Shown piece after piece: positions 48,124-58,476 of a stretch of 64,000 bases of DNA. The DNA lies in the NCBI GenBank assembly GCA_003550305.1, contig QKYT01000025.1, positions 158,024 to 222,023 of the forward strand. The letters are read 5' to 3'. Position 1 is the first letter of the stretch, and each line of letters begins with the position of its first letter. The position numbers and the translations under genes are program-made. Origin of the DNA: Glomus cerebriforme. Lineage: Eukaryota; Glomeromycota; Glomeromycetes; Glomerales; Glomeraceae. The notes beneath the pieces were generated by a model. The model searched no databases, was not told where the DNA came from, and worked only from the letters and a program-made list of their open reading frames with translations.

Positions 48124-49129
48124 TATCTAGAGATAAGACGATGGGGATTTGGGATAGGTTAGGGAAACTGGTACCCACCGGCTTACCATAAGGTAAGCAC
48201 GCTATGCCCCCACCCACGCATAGCATCATTCTGCTCTGCAAAAATGCCCAATAATAAAAACAAAAAACTTTAATACCTCCTAAGATATTCATAGTTTTGA
48301 GAGATAGAGAAAGAGAGTTATAAGTCCATATTCTTTAGTGTATCGTTATGAAAAAAAAATAATTTAAAAATTTATTTGAAATTTCTAAGAAAGAGTTTGA
48401 AGATTTTTATAAGAATGTTTTGTTATGCTTTTATGATTAATAATTTCAACATATTTTCTTATGGTGCCAATGCATTACGCCCTCTAAATCATTTTTACCG
48501 CTAAACAATTAAAAAAGTTATGAATCATTAACTATGAATCGATTACGAGAGTTTTTTGAAAATTTTTGATAAACTCATAAACCTTTTACACATCACAGTA
48601 TCACACCACATGATTTCTACATAATCACATACTATCAGCTGTTTAGTTCGTTTATTTTAAAATGAATTTTCATTATATGAAATAACAATTTGAAATACGA
48701 GTACTATAATAATAAATTTATGACATGAAACTAAAGCCGAAAAAACTGAACATAATTATATCTGAAATAACAATATATATGTTCTTTATAAAAACTATTG
48801 AATAAAGGCTCATCTCATTTACGCTAATATCGCTAATATCGATCCCAGAAATGTGCATTTTCCTTCCCCTTCTTACTTGTTGTTCACTGTTGGATGTAGT
48901 TACAGTTAGTTCGACTCCAACAAACAAATTCTACAAGTACTACTCCAAGAATTCTTTGACCCTGTGGATGTTATTGATTTTGAACACGTGCAATTGAATA
49001 TCAAAGTTAATCAATATATATTATTAAGAGAAGAATAAATTTTAGCTATCATATTTGTTTCGAATACACTTTTAAGCAAATGGCCTGATTTGAAAAGTAT
49101 ATATACATGTAAGAAGATTAAAAGATCTA
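48124..49129. other. Intergenic with short GC-rich hairpins
   Basis: At 48175-48235 there are two adjacent hairpins (CTTACC/GGTAAG and GCTATGC/GCATAGC), which may be part of another decayed element. No supported gene follows. Confidence 0.4.
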
Positions 49130-49971
49130 ATAAATATCACCTGATATTAACTGCTGTGCAATTTTAAGTTGATCTTTAGCATTTTCAGTAAGTTTTTTTT
49201 AATTTTGGTTTTAATACAAGTAGGAATTTTGGATAATAGTAGTGGCAGATGGTATAGATATTAAAATCATAAAAGGAAATCTTTGCAAATCCAAAGGTGT
49301 AAGCATTTTGAACTCAAACAAACGAGGAATACGCTATAATTTCATTCCCTTGAAAAAGATGAATAAAAAAATAGTTATTTATTTATTCTAAAAAAATATA
49401 TATACATATAATTTTATAAGATTCTTACCACAATACTTTTCCAAATGAGTATAATTTATTGCAATCTTTATCATCCTATAAAATTAATAAAAATTGTAAA
49501 AATTGGAATATATCAGTATAAAGTTATAAAAATAAAGTTCCTGATTTAAAATTCTTTCTTGATTTGTGAAAAATGATTTTAAAAGATCAATCACCAGCCT
49601 TAATTTGCAAAGACATATAACCTTCATTTTTTTTCCATTTATTACGTCATTGATTTCATTGATGAACTAAATAGGAGTGAATGTATTATTTGGGATAAGG
49701 ACATCGTGTATCCATTGCTGATAAATATTCCCTATAATGAGAATAATTTAAATTATGATTACGTAAGTAAGCCATTCTCACAAATAAAAGAAAGGTCTAC
49801 TTCGGTATGTGATGTTTCCAAGATATCTGAACCACCTAACTGACAGGTTTTAATACCTCTATAATGCTTTATTGCTTTTTGAACCTGATCCCATTTTTTA
49901 TTCTCCGTCTTTACAAAAAGAAGGGGATAGCAGTGCCACCCACCATTACGTCCACTGAATAAATATTGAAT
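49130..49971 (-). pseudogene. Degraded multi-exon gene of unrecognised family
   Basis: Several exon-like pieces lie on the minus strand. The best, 49971-49759, follows a T-rich AG acceptor and is open for 70 codons ending TAA, with features such as LFSGRNGGWHCYPLLFV, QVQKAIKHYRGIKTC and GGSDILETSHTEVDL. Downstream pieces are IYQQWIHDVLIPNNTF (near 49700), an exon-like DDKDCNKLYSFGKVLW with a GTAAGA donor (near 49475-49430), and KLTENAKDQLKIAQQL ending at a TAG near 49130, with stops and frame changes between them. The composition is clearly protein-like, but I do not recognise the family. Confidence 0.4.
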
Positions 49972-50349
49972 CTAAAAAAAATGAATTTTTTTTGTAAACA
50001 TTTTGTTATATTCAAAACTTACATTACCTTTAGGATCTACCCAATTTTATTATTCACATTTTAACAATGATAAATCCAATTATTATTAAAAATGAAAAAT
50101 TCAATCTTCTAATTATTTAAAAATATAAATTTTTACACACCTTTATATACACAACCAATTTGAGCTACAAAGTATACAAAATTTCTTCAATATGATTTTA
50201 TTATCAATCAAAATATTTTAGAAGGAATGACTATATAATAAGCGAATCAGTTAAAAGTTAGAATTTAAACAGACAAATCCCTTTGAAGAATCATTAAATT
50301 AATGAATATGAAATTTTATGAATTTAATTAGTTTAGAAATGATTTCAAA

Positions 50350-50620
50350 TATCAAATAACACAGATTGGGATCATTTAGAAAGATTATATTTACCTCATT
50401 TAAAAATTCTTAAAACTATATCTAATAATAAGGCCTCAAAGATTATATACGTAAGATGTATCAGTAGCAAGTATAATTGAAAATATAAAAGGAAATCTTA
50501 TCAAAATCAGTATTTGTTCCTATTTTATTCGTTTCCTCATGGAAATAATTGATTTGTTGATTGGAAATCGTTATAAGATATCTAAAATTGAATATCTTTA
50601 AATTCTTTTCATCCCATGTT
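50350..50620 (+). pseudogene. F-box/LRR-type protein remnant
   Basis: Broken-frame pieces resemble the C-terminal leucine-rich region of the expanded F-box proteins of this clade: WDHLERLYLPHLKILK (near 50378-50425), then after a stop and frame change ENIKGNLIKISI (near 50478-50515) and further asparagine-rich sequence. No F-box itself is visible. The call rests on pattern resemblance only. Confidence 0.35.
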
Positions 50621-52409
50621 ACTAATATAAATTATTCCAATGATCAAAATGGTGCTATCCTATACAGAATATATAATAATAATAAAAATTATCAGATTAC
50701 CTCCAGTAACCGTTCTATACAAGTAATCACATAATACAATACTATTTATAGAATTCTGAACACAACAATAAAATAGAAAAACAGATGTATAGTTTTATCA
50801 GTGCGAAAGGAAAGGAGAACCAGCTGTTTTATAGCACAGAATGAAAGTTATATTCTATAAAAATTGGATATGATAAAGGGTTACAAATGAGTTGCTTATG
50901 AAGACAGAAAAATAATTATTTATTCAGTTTTTTGAACAATTTAGTATCAAAAATTTCGGTGTATGTTCAACTCCTTTGATTTTTTGAATCGTATGTTCCA
51001 TGAATATTGTCCTTGATGATTATGAGTCAGCAGTAATATATTCCTAATGTAGAAAGGAATGAATCGTTTGCTTCATTAGATATTTTTGGTGATATTAAAA
51101 CGGATATTTTGTAGATTTTTTCCGAAAATTTATAATTGATACTCAAATTTTATATTACTATAAGTGTAATAGAAGTTTGTTACATAAACAATTATTAAAT
51201 TAAATTGGGCTGAAAGTTCCCTGAAAAAGATGGGACTGTCTTTATTTTTTTATAAAATCATTGGCAAGGATTAGCGGATATGAAATTTGTTACACTAATA
51301 AATATATCATTTTAATTGTAGCATTTCTAGCTATTTGATATTAATATTGTACTTTATTACTACAGAAAAGGTTTAGACATTACGTAATTATAAAATATGA
51401 AACAATTTGGCTTGTTGAAATTACAAGTCACAAAGAAAGATAGATTGATAAATTGTAGCGAAGATGAATAAGACACAGCCCACAGCAGAACAAACTAACC
51501 AAAATTATTTTTATAGATCAAACCAAAATATTATTTATATTCATATCTTTGATAATAAAGAAAAAAAGAATTCAATTAAACAATAGCATTGATTTTTTTT
51601 TTGTTGAATGACATCTTTTAATGAATTTTAAAATAATCTGCGGTTAATAAAAATTATAATATTTTTTTTCGAATAAATGTTGTTTCATATTATTTAAACA
51701 TTATAATTTATAATCCGATTATCTTTGATAGAATTTCTAAATTTTGTTGGTTATAATATTGGTGGCAGATCCTTTTGATTTACGCGTTTTTATGCACGTT
51801 ATGCACGTATGATCCAATCAAAATTGATCAAATTATGATCTGTGTGTCCTATTTTGGAAATCGGAGCGTACACGATAACCAATAAAAAAAATTGCATAAT
51901 GACTTCATATATTCTTATTGTTAAAACCATTTTTTGATTATTTACAAATATGGTTCATATCTTCTAAATAGAATTGTGAAGAAAATATTTTTTTATTAAA
52001 TGTTGATCTATAAAAAAAAATTTTTTTTTCATTTTTCCTATTTCAACGCGGGTTTTATTGACATTTCTTTTTACGTAGAATACGGATACGACTCTAAACC
52101 TCTTAAATTCTTATAATAATCTATTTTCTTTTGTGTTCCACCAATTTTACTAATTTTGTATCAATTCAGTGTATCATCTCGAAATAATGAATGCATACGA
52201 TTTATTTATTATACTCATTGACGAATTATTTATACAAATTTATTCTTTTTTCTTTTTATGAAATTAATTTTCTTTACTTCCAAATTTCGAAATATTTTCT
52301 TTTTATTTTCTTTATTTGATCAGGGGAAAAATTTAAATTGTTCCCAACGAAAAAAAAATGTATAAAATAACAAAAATTTGACTCAACTTTTTTCGGTGAG
52401 GGATTCGAT
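50621..52409. other. Intergenic upstream of the HMG-box gene
   Basis: AT-rich, no supported gene or paired terminal repeat. The segment just before 52410 is the presumed promoter and leader of the HMG gene. Confidence 0.4.
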
Positions 52410-52829
52410 ATGACAAGACCTTCGTATATACGTAGAAACCCAAATCCTTCGACTTCATCGCTGTCACCTAGGAGAAAAAAATCACTTAATGCGTACATTG
52501 TCTTTTATAGAATTTATAAAAAAATGTTAAAAGAAATAGGTGATAATTCACCACCCCACAAAGTAGCATCAATAACGGGAAAGATGTGGAGAAACTTCTC
52601 CAATAATGAAAAGAATATTTATTATGTCCATGCACATAATGAAGCACAAATAGAAAATCGTACAGCCCATAACTTGATACCACCTCCGATGAATAATCCC
52701 TCCATGGATTTGGTTTTCATCAACGTTTCCACTCAAACCCCTGATGAATCGTCATCTTCACCGGAAGAACTTTTAAATGATGATTTATCATACGAATATC
52801 TATTAAATCTATTCGTAAACATCGACTAA
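52410..52829 (+). CDS. MATA-HMG-type HMG-box protein
   Basis: Single exon, 139 residues. Residues 1-21 are basic and Ser/Pro-rich. The HMG box spans about 22-85 and shows the family pattern: RRKKSLNAYIVFYR at helix 1, KVASITGKMWRNFS in helix 2 with the conserved Trp60, and NIYYVHAHNEAQ in helix 3. The tail is acidic and serine-rich (SSSSPEELLNDD) and could be an activation region. Proteins of this type bind the DNA minor groove in the nucleus; one class acts as mating-type regulators, and Rhizophagus has a large expansion whose roles are mostly unknown. The ATG at 52410 is the first in frame. A mariner element is inserted 117 bp after the stop, possibly within the 3' UTR. Confidence 0.85.
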   Translation: MTRPSYIRRNPNPSTSSLSPRRKKSLNAYIVFYRIYKKMLKEIGDNSPPHKVASITGKMWRNFSNNEKNIYYVHAHNEAQIENRTAHNLIPPPMNNPSMDLVFINVSTQTPDESSSSPEELLNDDLSYEYLLNLFVNID

Positions 52830-53001
52830 TATCGTTTTTTTTTTCAATTCAAAATTTTTTGATATCGGGTTTTTTTTTCATTTAAATATATTCGTTTTTA
52901 AAATTTATTTTTTTTTTTTTTTTTCACTCGTTTATCGAATACTCTACAGTGTGGGACAAAAAAAATCGGAAAATTGTCACGTGACAAAATGATCGTCTAT
53001 T

Positions 53002-53409
53002 CAGGGACGATGATTTTTTTTATTTCACATAATAACACATAATCACAAAATTTTATGATATAAGCAAAAATTACATTTTTACACAACAAAATTTCACAAA
53101 ATTAAGGAAAAAATTTTTTTTATCACAGAATTTCTCCACGTCTAAAAATGGGGTAANCACATGATCATAGTAAAGAGTCTTTGTCACGTGTAGTCAATTT
53201 TCATTTAAATCTTAATGCCATAAAATTTTCAAAATTTTGGTGAATTACTTCCCGCTTTAGATGATCTCCTAATAAAATATAGATTTTATCACACAAATTA
53301 TCACAAATTAAGCTTATTATGCATCAAAATATCACAAAATAACCAATAAATAAACACATAAAATCACAAAATTATTATGTTATATCACAACAAAAAATCA
53401 TCGTCCCTG
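53002..53409. mobile_element. Nested hAT-type MITE with 8-bp target duplication
   Basis: Terminal inverted repeats of 18 bp (CAGGGACGATGATTTTTT) bound a 408-bp AT-rich interior without a coding frame. Both sides carry the identical 8-bp target duplication CGTCTATT (52994-53001 and 53410-53417), diagnostic of hAT-superfamily insertion. It lies wholly inside the mariner element, so it inserted later. Confidence 0.9.
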
Positions 53410-53516
53410 CGTCTATTTCACTAAATATAAATTAAATTTTGTACCACATCAACAAATAATAAATAATATGCTTGTGTTTACGTGTGACAACCTTTCGCAA
53501 GAAAATTCTCACCATA

Positions 53517-54493
53517 ATGTCCCTTTCGAATAAAAAAAAGGCCCGTGAAGTTCTATTATGTTTATGGAATAATGGCATTCATGAGGCAAAAGAACTCATA
53601 AGCTGACGAATATCCCACTGTCCACTATTTATGATAATATCGAAAAAATAAAAAAAAATGGAACAATAAACCATGCTAGAGGGAATGGTCGTCCTAAAAA
53701 AATCACCACAAGTACTTCTCGTACACTTAGTCAATATATAAGACACGATACTTCTCTTTCTACAAGAACTTTGGCAAGAAAGCTAGAAAATATAGGTGTA
53801 GAAGTATCATATAGAACTGTTGGAAGGCACCTTTCAAGTGTTGGTTATTTAAAAAGACTCCCCAAAGCAACACCAATGCTGACCGAAGTTCATAAACTGA
53901 AACGTGTAGAGTGGGCACGACAACATATTAATGATAGATGGGATAAAACATTATTTACCGATGAAACAGCATTCCAGCTCTTTAGAAATACCGTAGAACG
54001 TTGATATAAAGGAAAAAGACCGGTTCGTCGTATGCCTACGGATCGTACAAAAATTATGGCGTGGGGAGGCTTTTCTGCAAAAGGAAAAACAAGCTTATTT
54101 TGTTTTAAACAAATCATGAANGCTGAGTTTTATGTGAAAATTCTTCGTACACATGCTCCTGAGATGTTCCAGATGCTTGGTGATCGTTGGCGCTTCCAGC
54201 AAGACAACGATCCAAAACATACAAGCCGTCTTGCAAAGGCCTTCCTCCAAGAAAATTTCCCAGTAGTTTTAGACTAGCCATTGAACAGTTCGGACTTAAA
54301 TCCCATAGAGAACTTATGGTCAATCATAAAGGGTAAGNTAGAGAAGCGTATGCCAAAAAATCTTGATCTGGGAAAATTTATGGTGGAGGAATGGCAAAAT
54401 ATCCCAGAAACTGTTCTAATTAATTTTTCGAAGTCAATGAAATGGCGTTGTGAATTAATTATTGAAAACAATGGTGAATGCATACCATATTAA
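53517..54493 (+). pseudogene. Tc1-type DDE transposase, disrupted
   Basis: Starts MSLSNKKKAREVLLCLW. The N-terminal helix-turn-helix part contains STIYDNIEKIKKNG and a GRPKK motif. The DDE triad is visible as FTDETAF, QQDNDPKHTS and NPIENLW, with 34 residues between the second Asp and the Glu (DD34E, Tc1 type). Three lesions break it: a frameshift near 53605, a TGA at 54002-54004 and a TAG at 54275-54277 (both where a Trp codon TGG is expected). Two n bases are also present (54121, 54338). The product would be inactive. Confidence 0.9.
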
Positions 54494-54618
54494 TTTTTTT
54501 TTAATAAAGTCATCTGATTATCAGCTTTAATATAAAATAAATTTACATGTGATTTATTATAATAATTGAACGGCAGTGTCCAATTTTTTGATTCCGATTT
54601 TTTTTGTCCCACACTGTA

Positions 54619-55082
54619 TATATATATATTGATATATGTTTATTATTATGATTTAAGAATTTTTTTTCGATATTTTTTTTAAAAAGTTGATTATTTCTTG
54701 GGATAAGAAACATGTTTCATTTAATGTTTATTACTTACTAGATTTCAAATTTCAGATACTTACAATATTGTGTTTTCGCTACTTTAGTCTTTTTTTTTTC
54801 TTAAAAAAGAGTTACTGCCATTTATTTAAGCAGCAGGATTGATAAATTAATAGCACGTTTAAGTAGCTCTTTGCTCTCTATTTCTCTATTTTGAATCATG
54901 TAACGCGCCCTTAGTGCCAACCATAAAAAATTCCGATTTTCCCGAAAATTTCCTAGATTTTAAAGTACAATAGTAACGTATTGCCTATTATGCAATTTGA
55001 TCGTAAATATAGTTAGTACATACAGTATATATTTAGCAAACGTAAAATTTAAATTCCTTTTTTTTAACCAATTTGATAAAAA
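54619..55082. other. Intergenic between mariner element and kinase gene
   Basis: AT-rich; no supported feature except the presumed promoter of the kinase locus. Confidence 0.4.
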
Positions 55083-56579
55083 ATGAGAATGAATAATGAA
55101 ATTCAATTAGAATCTAAATTTAATAAATTAAATATTTCTGATAATTCAGTAAGCAGAAATCATGAAAATTGTTATAATCCACCTAAAAAATTATGGTGTA
55201 AAGAATGTGTTCCTTGTTGCGTAATAGAAGGATGGACTAGTGAAAATCATGATATTGATGAATTTATCAAGGATACCATTTATAATGCAAGGTTGGATCA
55301 TTATTATTATGGTAATTTTGGTGATAATGAATTTCCAATATTTCTTGAATGGGTTCCATTTCATAGATTTGAAGATATAAAACAAATTGGTGAAGGTGGA
55401 TTTGCAAAAGTGTATTTTGCAACATGGATTGATGGTAAAGCAAAATATACTAAACAAGATGATGGAAGTTGGAAAAAAAGCGAACCTAAATCTATGGAAG
55501 TTGCTTTGAAAAGGTTAAATGGATCACAGAATATGCCAGCTGAATATTTAAATGAGGTATAATTTACACATGTATTTTTATTTTAATTAATTTTTAATAT
55601 TTAAAATTAATTTTATTTAATTTTAATTTGAATAATAGCTTAAAACACATTGGAGTTTAAATAACTTACAAAATAATTCTTTAAAATTTTATGGATTAAC
55701 TAAAGATTCAGAAACTAACAATTTATGAATAAAGGAAATTTAAGATGTGTTCTTTCAAGTAATTTTAACAACATTTTATGGAATAATAAAATTGAATTCT
55801 TATTTGATTCAACAATAGACCTTGAAAATTTACATAAATTAGGATATTTTCATAAAGATTTTCATAGTGGAAATATATTACAAAATAAGATTAGTGGAAT
55901 TGATACTTACATTTCAGATTTTGGATTATCTGGATCACCGAAATCATCATCGAATGAACAAAAATCAGCTGACAAAATACGTGGAGTACTGCCATATATT
56001 GCCCAAGAAGTTTTGAATAAAGAACCATATNCTTTATCTTCTGATATTTATAGTATTGGTGTGATAATGGCCGAATTATCATCTGGAAAACCACCTTTTT
56101 ATGATAGAAAACATAATTTAAGTTTAGCATTAGATATATGTAATGGACTTAGACCAGAATTTGGGAAGGGAACTCCTGAAATTTATAAGAAATTAGCTCA
56201 TAAATGTATGAATGCTAATNCAAACCAAAGACCAACAGCCAGTGAATTAAAAGATATATTCGAGTTTTGGTATTATTCTACTACTAAAGATGATTATCAA
56301 GAAGAAGATGATGATGGTTATGAAGAAGAAGAATTTGAATATAAAGGAAAAGAAATCAAGGCTATGTTTAAAGAAGCTGATAAAGAGATACCAGATATTT
56401 CAATCTCATATGAAAAAATTCCTGATGCTATATATACGAGTAGAGTATTTACATTTAAAAATTTATCAAAACCAATTAATTCACCTATTATTACTTCATT
56501 ATATCTTAATGTTGAAAAAAATAATAAAGGTATTGTGCCTAAATCATTGCTATTATGTAATTCATCTAACAATTACTAA
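55083..56579 (+). pseudogene. Glomeromycotina-type protein kinase with hinge-region deletion
   Basis: Exon 1 is 55083-55556 (158 codons), then an 82-nt GT-AG intron, and exon 2 from 55639. Exon 1 has the zinc-ribbon-like N-terminus (WCKECVPCC), the GWTSENHDIDEFI motif of this clade, a glycine loop GEGGFAKVY (103-111) and the VAIK-type Lys143. Exon 2 starts LKTHWSLNNLQNNSLKFYG and reaches ETNN, where a stop appears; the frame resumes at once with MNKGNLRCVL. Compared with family members, about six hinge residues and one extra base are missing at 55724. Downstream the domain is complete: HKDFHSGNIL (catalytic Asp kept), SDFGLSG, PYIAQEV (AQE in place of APE), SDIYSIGVIMAELSSG and RPTASEL, plus an acidic tail. 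Two n bases occur (56031, 56220). An assembly error could mimic the deletion; otherwise the locus is broken. Confidence 0.75.
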
Positions 56580-57689
56580 TTGATTCATTCTTTAATAGAT
56601 TGTCAAGATTTTGATTCTCAAATAGTTAACTTAAATTTTCAAAGGTAAGAACATTGCTTATTTTTCATTTAAAGGCTACTCCTTTTAATACTAATTTTTA
56701 TATTTAATTCAGTTATTTAAATTAGATAATACACGCACTTTGGTGATGAAAATAGTGTCAAGCTAATATTCGGATTTTTTCATATCGGTTATTAAATATT
56801 ATGTTATATTGCATATTTTATTTACTGTATTTTATTTGGAATACGCAACATTATTATATCACAAAGACTTCTGATTTTTCAAATAAACATGACGTGAGAT
56901 TTTAAATACTTATTATGGATTTAAAGATGTATATTTGTGAATGTTCTATAATGTTTGAAATTTAATTTTTGATTCTATATGTGCCATATTATGAACGCGA
57001 TATATTGCAGGTACGATAAAAAAATAAATTAGAAAGTATATTTTTATTGCGAATTTTTTGACAAATCTTAGAATGGAGAATTGGAACTTTTATTAGGCAA
57101 TGTGGAACTTTTGTGGATGGGTTATTTAATTATTTTTATATATTACATTTGTCATACATTTATAACAATTAGAAAATATACGGTGAGAATTTTGAGACTT
57201 ACTTGTCAGTATATTTAAGAAAATGGTTTGATTCAACAGTTAGATTTCATTGAAATATATAAGTTTTATACATTATATGTAAAGTTTAACATACAACAAA
57301 TTTCAATCATTTTTTTTAATAGCAATAGTAAAATGATATGGTTTCTATATTTCTTTTTCATTTGGATCCGAAAAATGTATTGACAAGTAACACATAATCA
57401 GATGTAAAGTTGACAGAATTAAATCATTTGAAATATTTAATTCCGTTAAAAATGAATAAAATCAATTATCTCTTAATCAAAAAAAGTTTACTTTCTGTAA
57501 TGATAAGTTGAACGAAATCCCTTAAGATATTATTAGAAGAAATCGTCAATTCATATAAAAATGAACAATACTATATGTATATAATTAAATGAAATATTTA
57601 AACAATTTAAAGTTTAGAAATATCGATGATATTATGAAAAGCGACATGTTTTTTCTTTTATTGAATCTTTCATTAACAAGAATTATATT
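56580..57689. other. Intergenic, nothing recognised
   Basis: AT-rich with no supported gene or paired repeat. Confidence 0.4.
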
Positions 57690-58090
57690 TCTTTCATATT
57701 GATGTTGGTAATAATCGAGTTTTATGTCGTATTACATATGCAGAAAGTTTTAATTTATTGGAGAATATATTAGAAGATCAAATTAAAACTTTCGAAGGAT
57801 ATTTTAAAAAGCAGCACAGCAAAGAAGGAACATACTTATAGTCAATATTTAGTAGCATATTATCATAATCAGTAATGGAAATAGTACTGATGCTCAATGT
57901 AATTTAGCAGAATATTATCCCAGCATTCTATTAAAGTGGTATTTTATTTTAGCCAATAGAAAGTCGCTAATAAGAACAATTTAATAATTTTAAAGATGAC
58001 ATTAAAGCTGATGAAAATTTAGAAAAATGCTAACAAATGGTTTATTAAATCATCGAGAGTTTTATGAAAACAAGGATATTCGAACGGTTT
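57690..58090 (+). pseudogene. Probable Sel1-repeat gene remnant
   Basis: An open stretch encoding FHIDVGNNRVLCRITYAE, then NLLENILEDQIKTFEGYF, runs to a stop near 57840. After a frame change come SQYLVAYYHN and STDAQCNLAEYY, which resemble Sel1-like repeat helices such as SQYLVAKYYNDG in the intact gene at 4693-5931. Multiple stops follow. The repeat assignment is by resemblance only. Confidence 0.4.
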
Positions 58091-58476
58091 AAAGATTGAC
58101 AATTAATTAATTTAATTTGGTTCATTTCATTTCTGCACGATCTGCATTTATATCCGGAAAAACTCTGAATATGTAACCTGTACTACATCAATTGTTTGTT
58201 TTCAGTTACTTGTTTATGCGCGTGACGCTATATCAATGCTCGTTTTTTCCCACAGAACTAATCTCATTCAATTATTGTTTTGAATTCAACTTTTTTTGTT
58301 CGGTTTACTTTATAATATTTATTGCTTATTTTTCTGTTTAGAAAAAATAGTTTCAACAGTAATCGTAATTTTTTTTAAAGATTTTTTTCTTAAATATTTA
58401 AAGCATTAAAAAGAAATAAAATTGGTATTGCTCCCACTACTTCCATTACACGTGTACTTTTTTGACAAAACTGGCC
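58091..58476. other. Upstream region of helicase paralogue B
   Basis: No coding frame; presumed promoter. The slightly GC-richer stretch at 58440-58480 leads into the start codon. Confidence 0.4.

Larger units (their letters stand above)
52947..54616 (+). mobile_element. Tc1/mariner transposon, inactive, with nested MITE
   Basis: Perfect 25-bp terminal inverted repeats beginning CAGTGTGGGACAAAAAAA lie at 52947-52971 and, inverted, at 54592-54616. TA target duplications sit at 52945-52946 and 54617-54618. The interior carries a Tc1-type transposase gene (53517-54493) and a 408-bp hAT-type MITE in its 5' part (53002-53409). Confidence 0.93.

Noticed and set aside
48029..48292. Minus-strand 87-codon frame with Cys/Gly-rich sequence
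   Set aside because: It begins inside the 180-bp MITE and runs through GC-rich hairpins; composition reflects the repeats.
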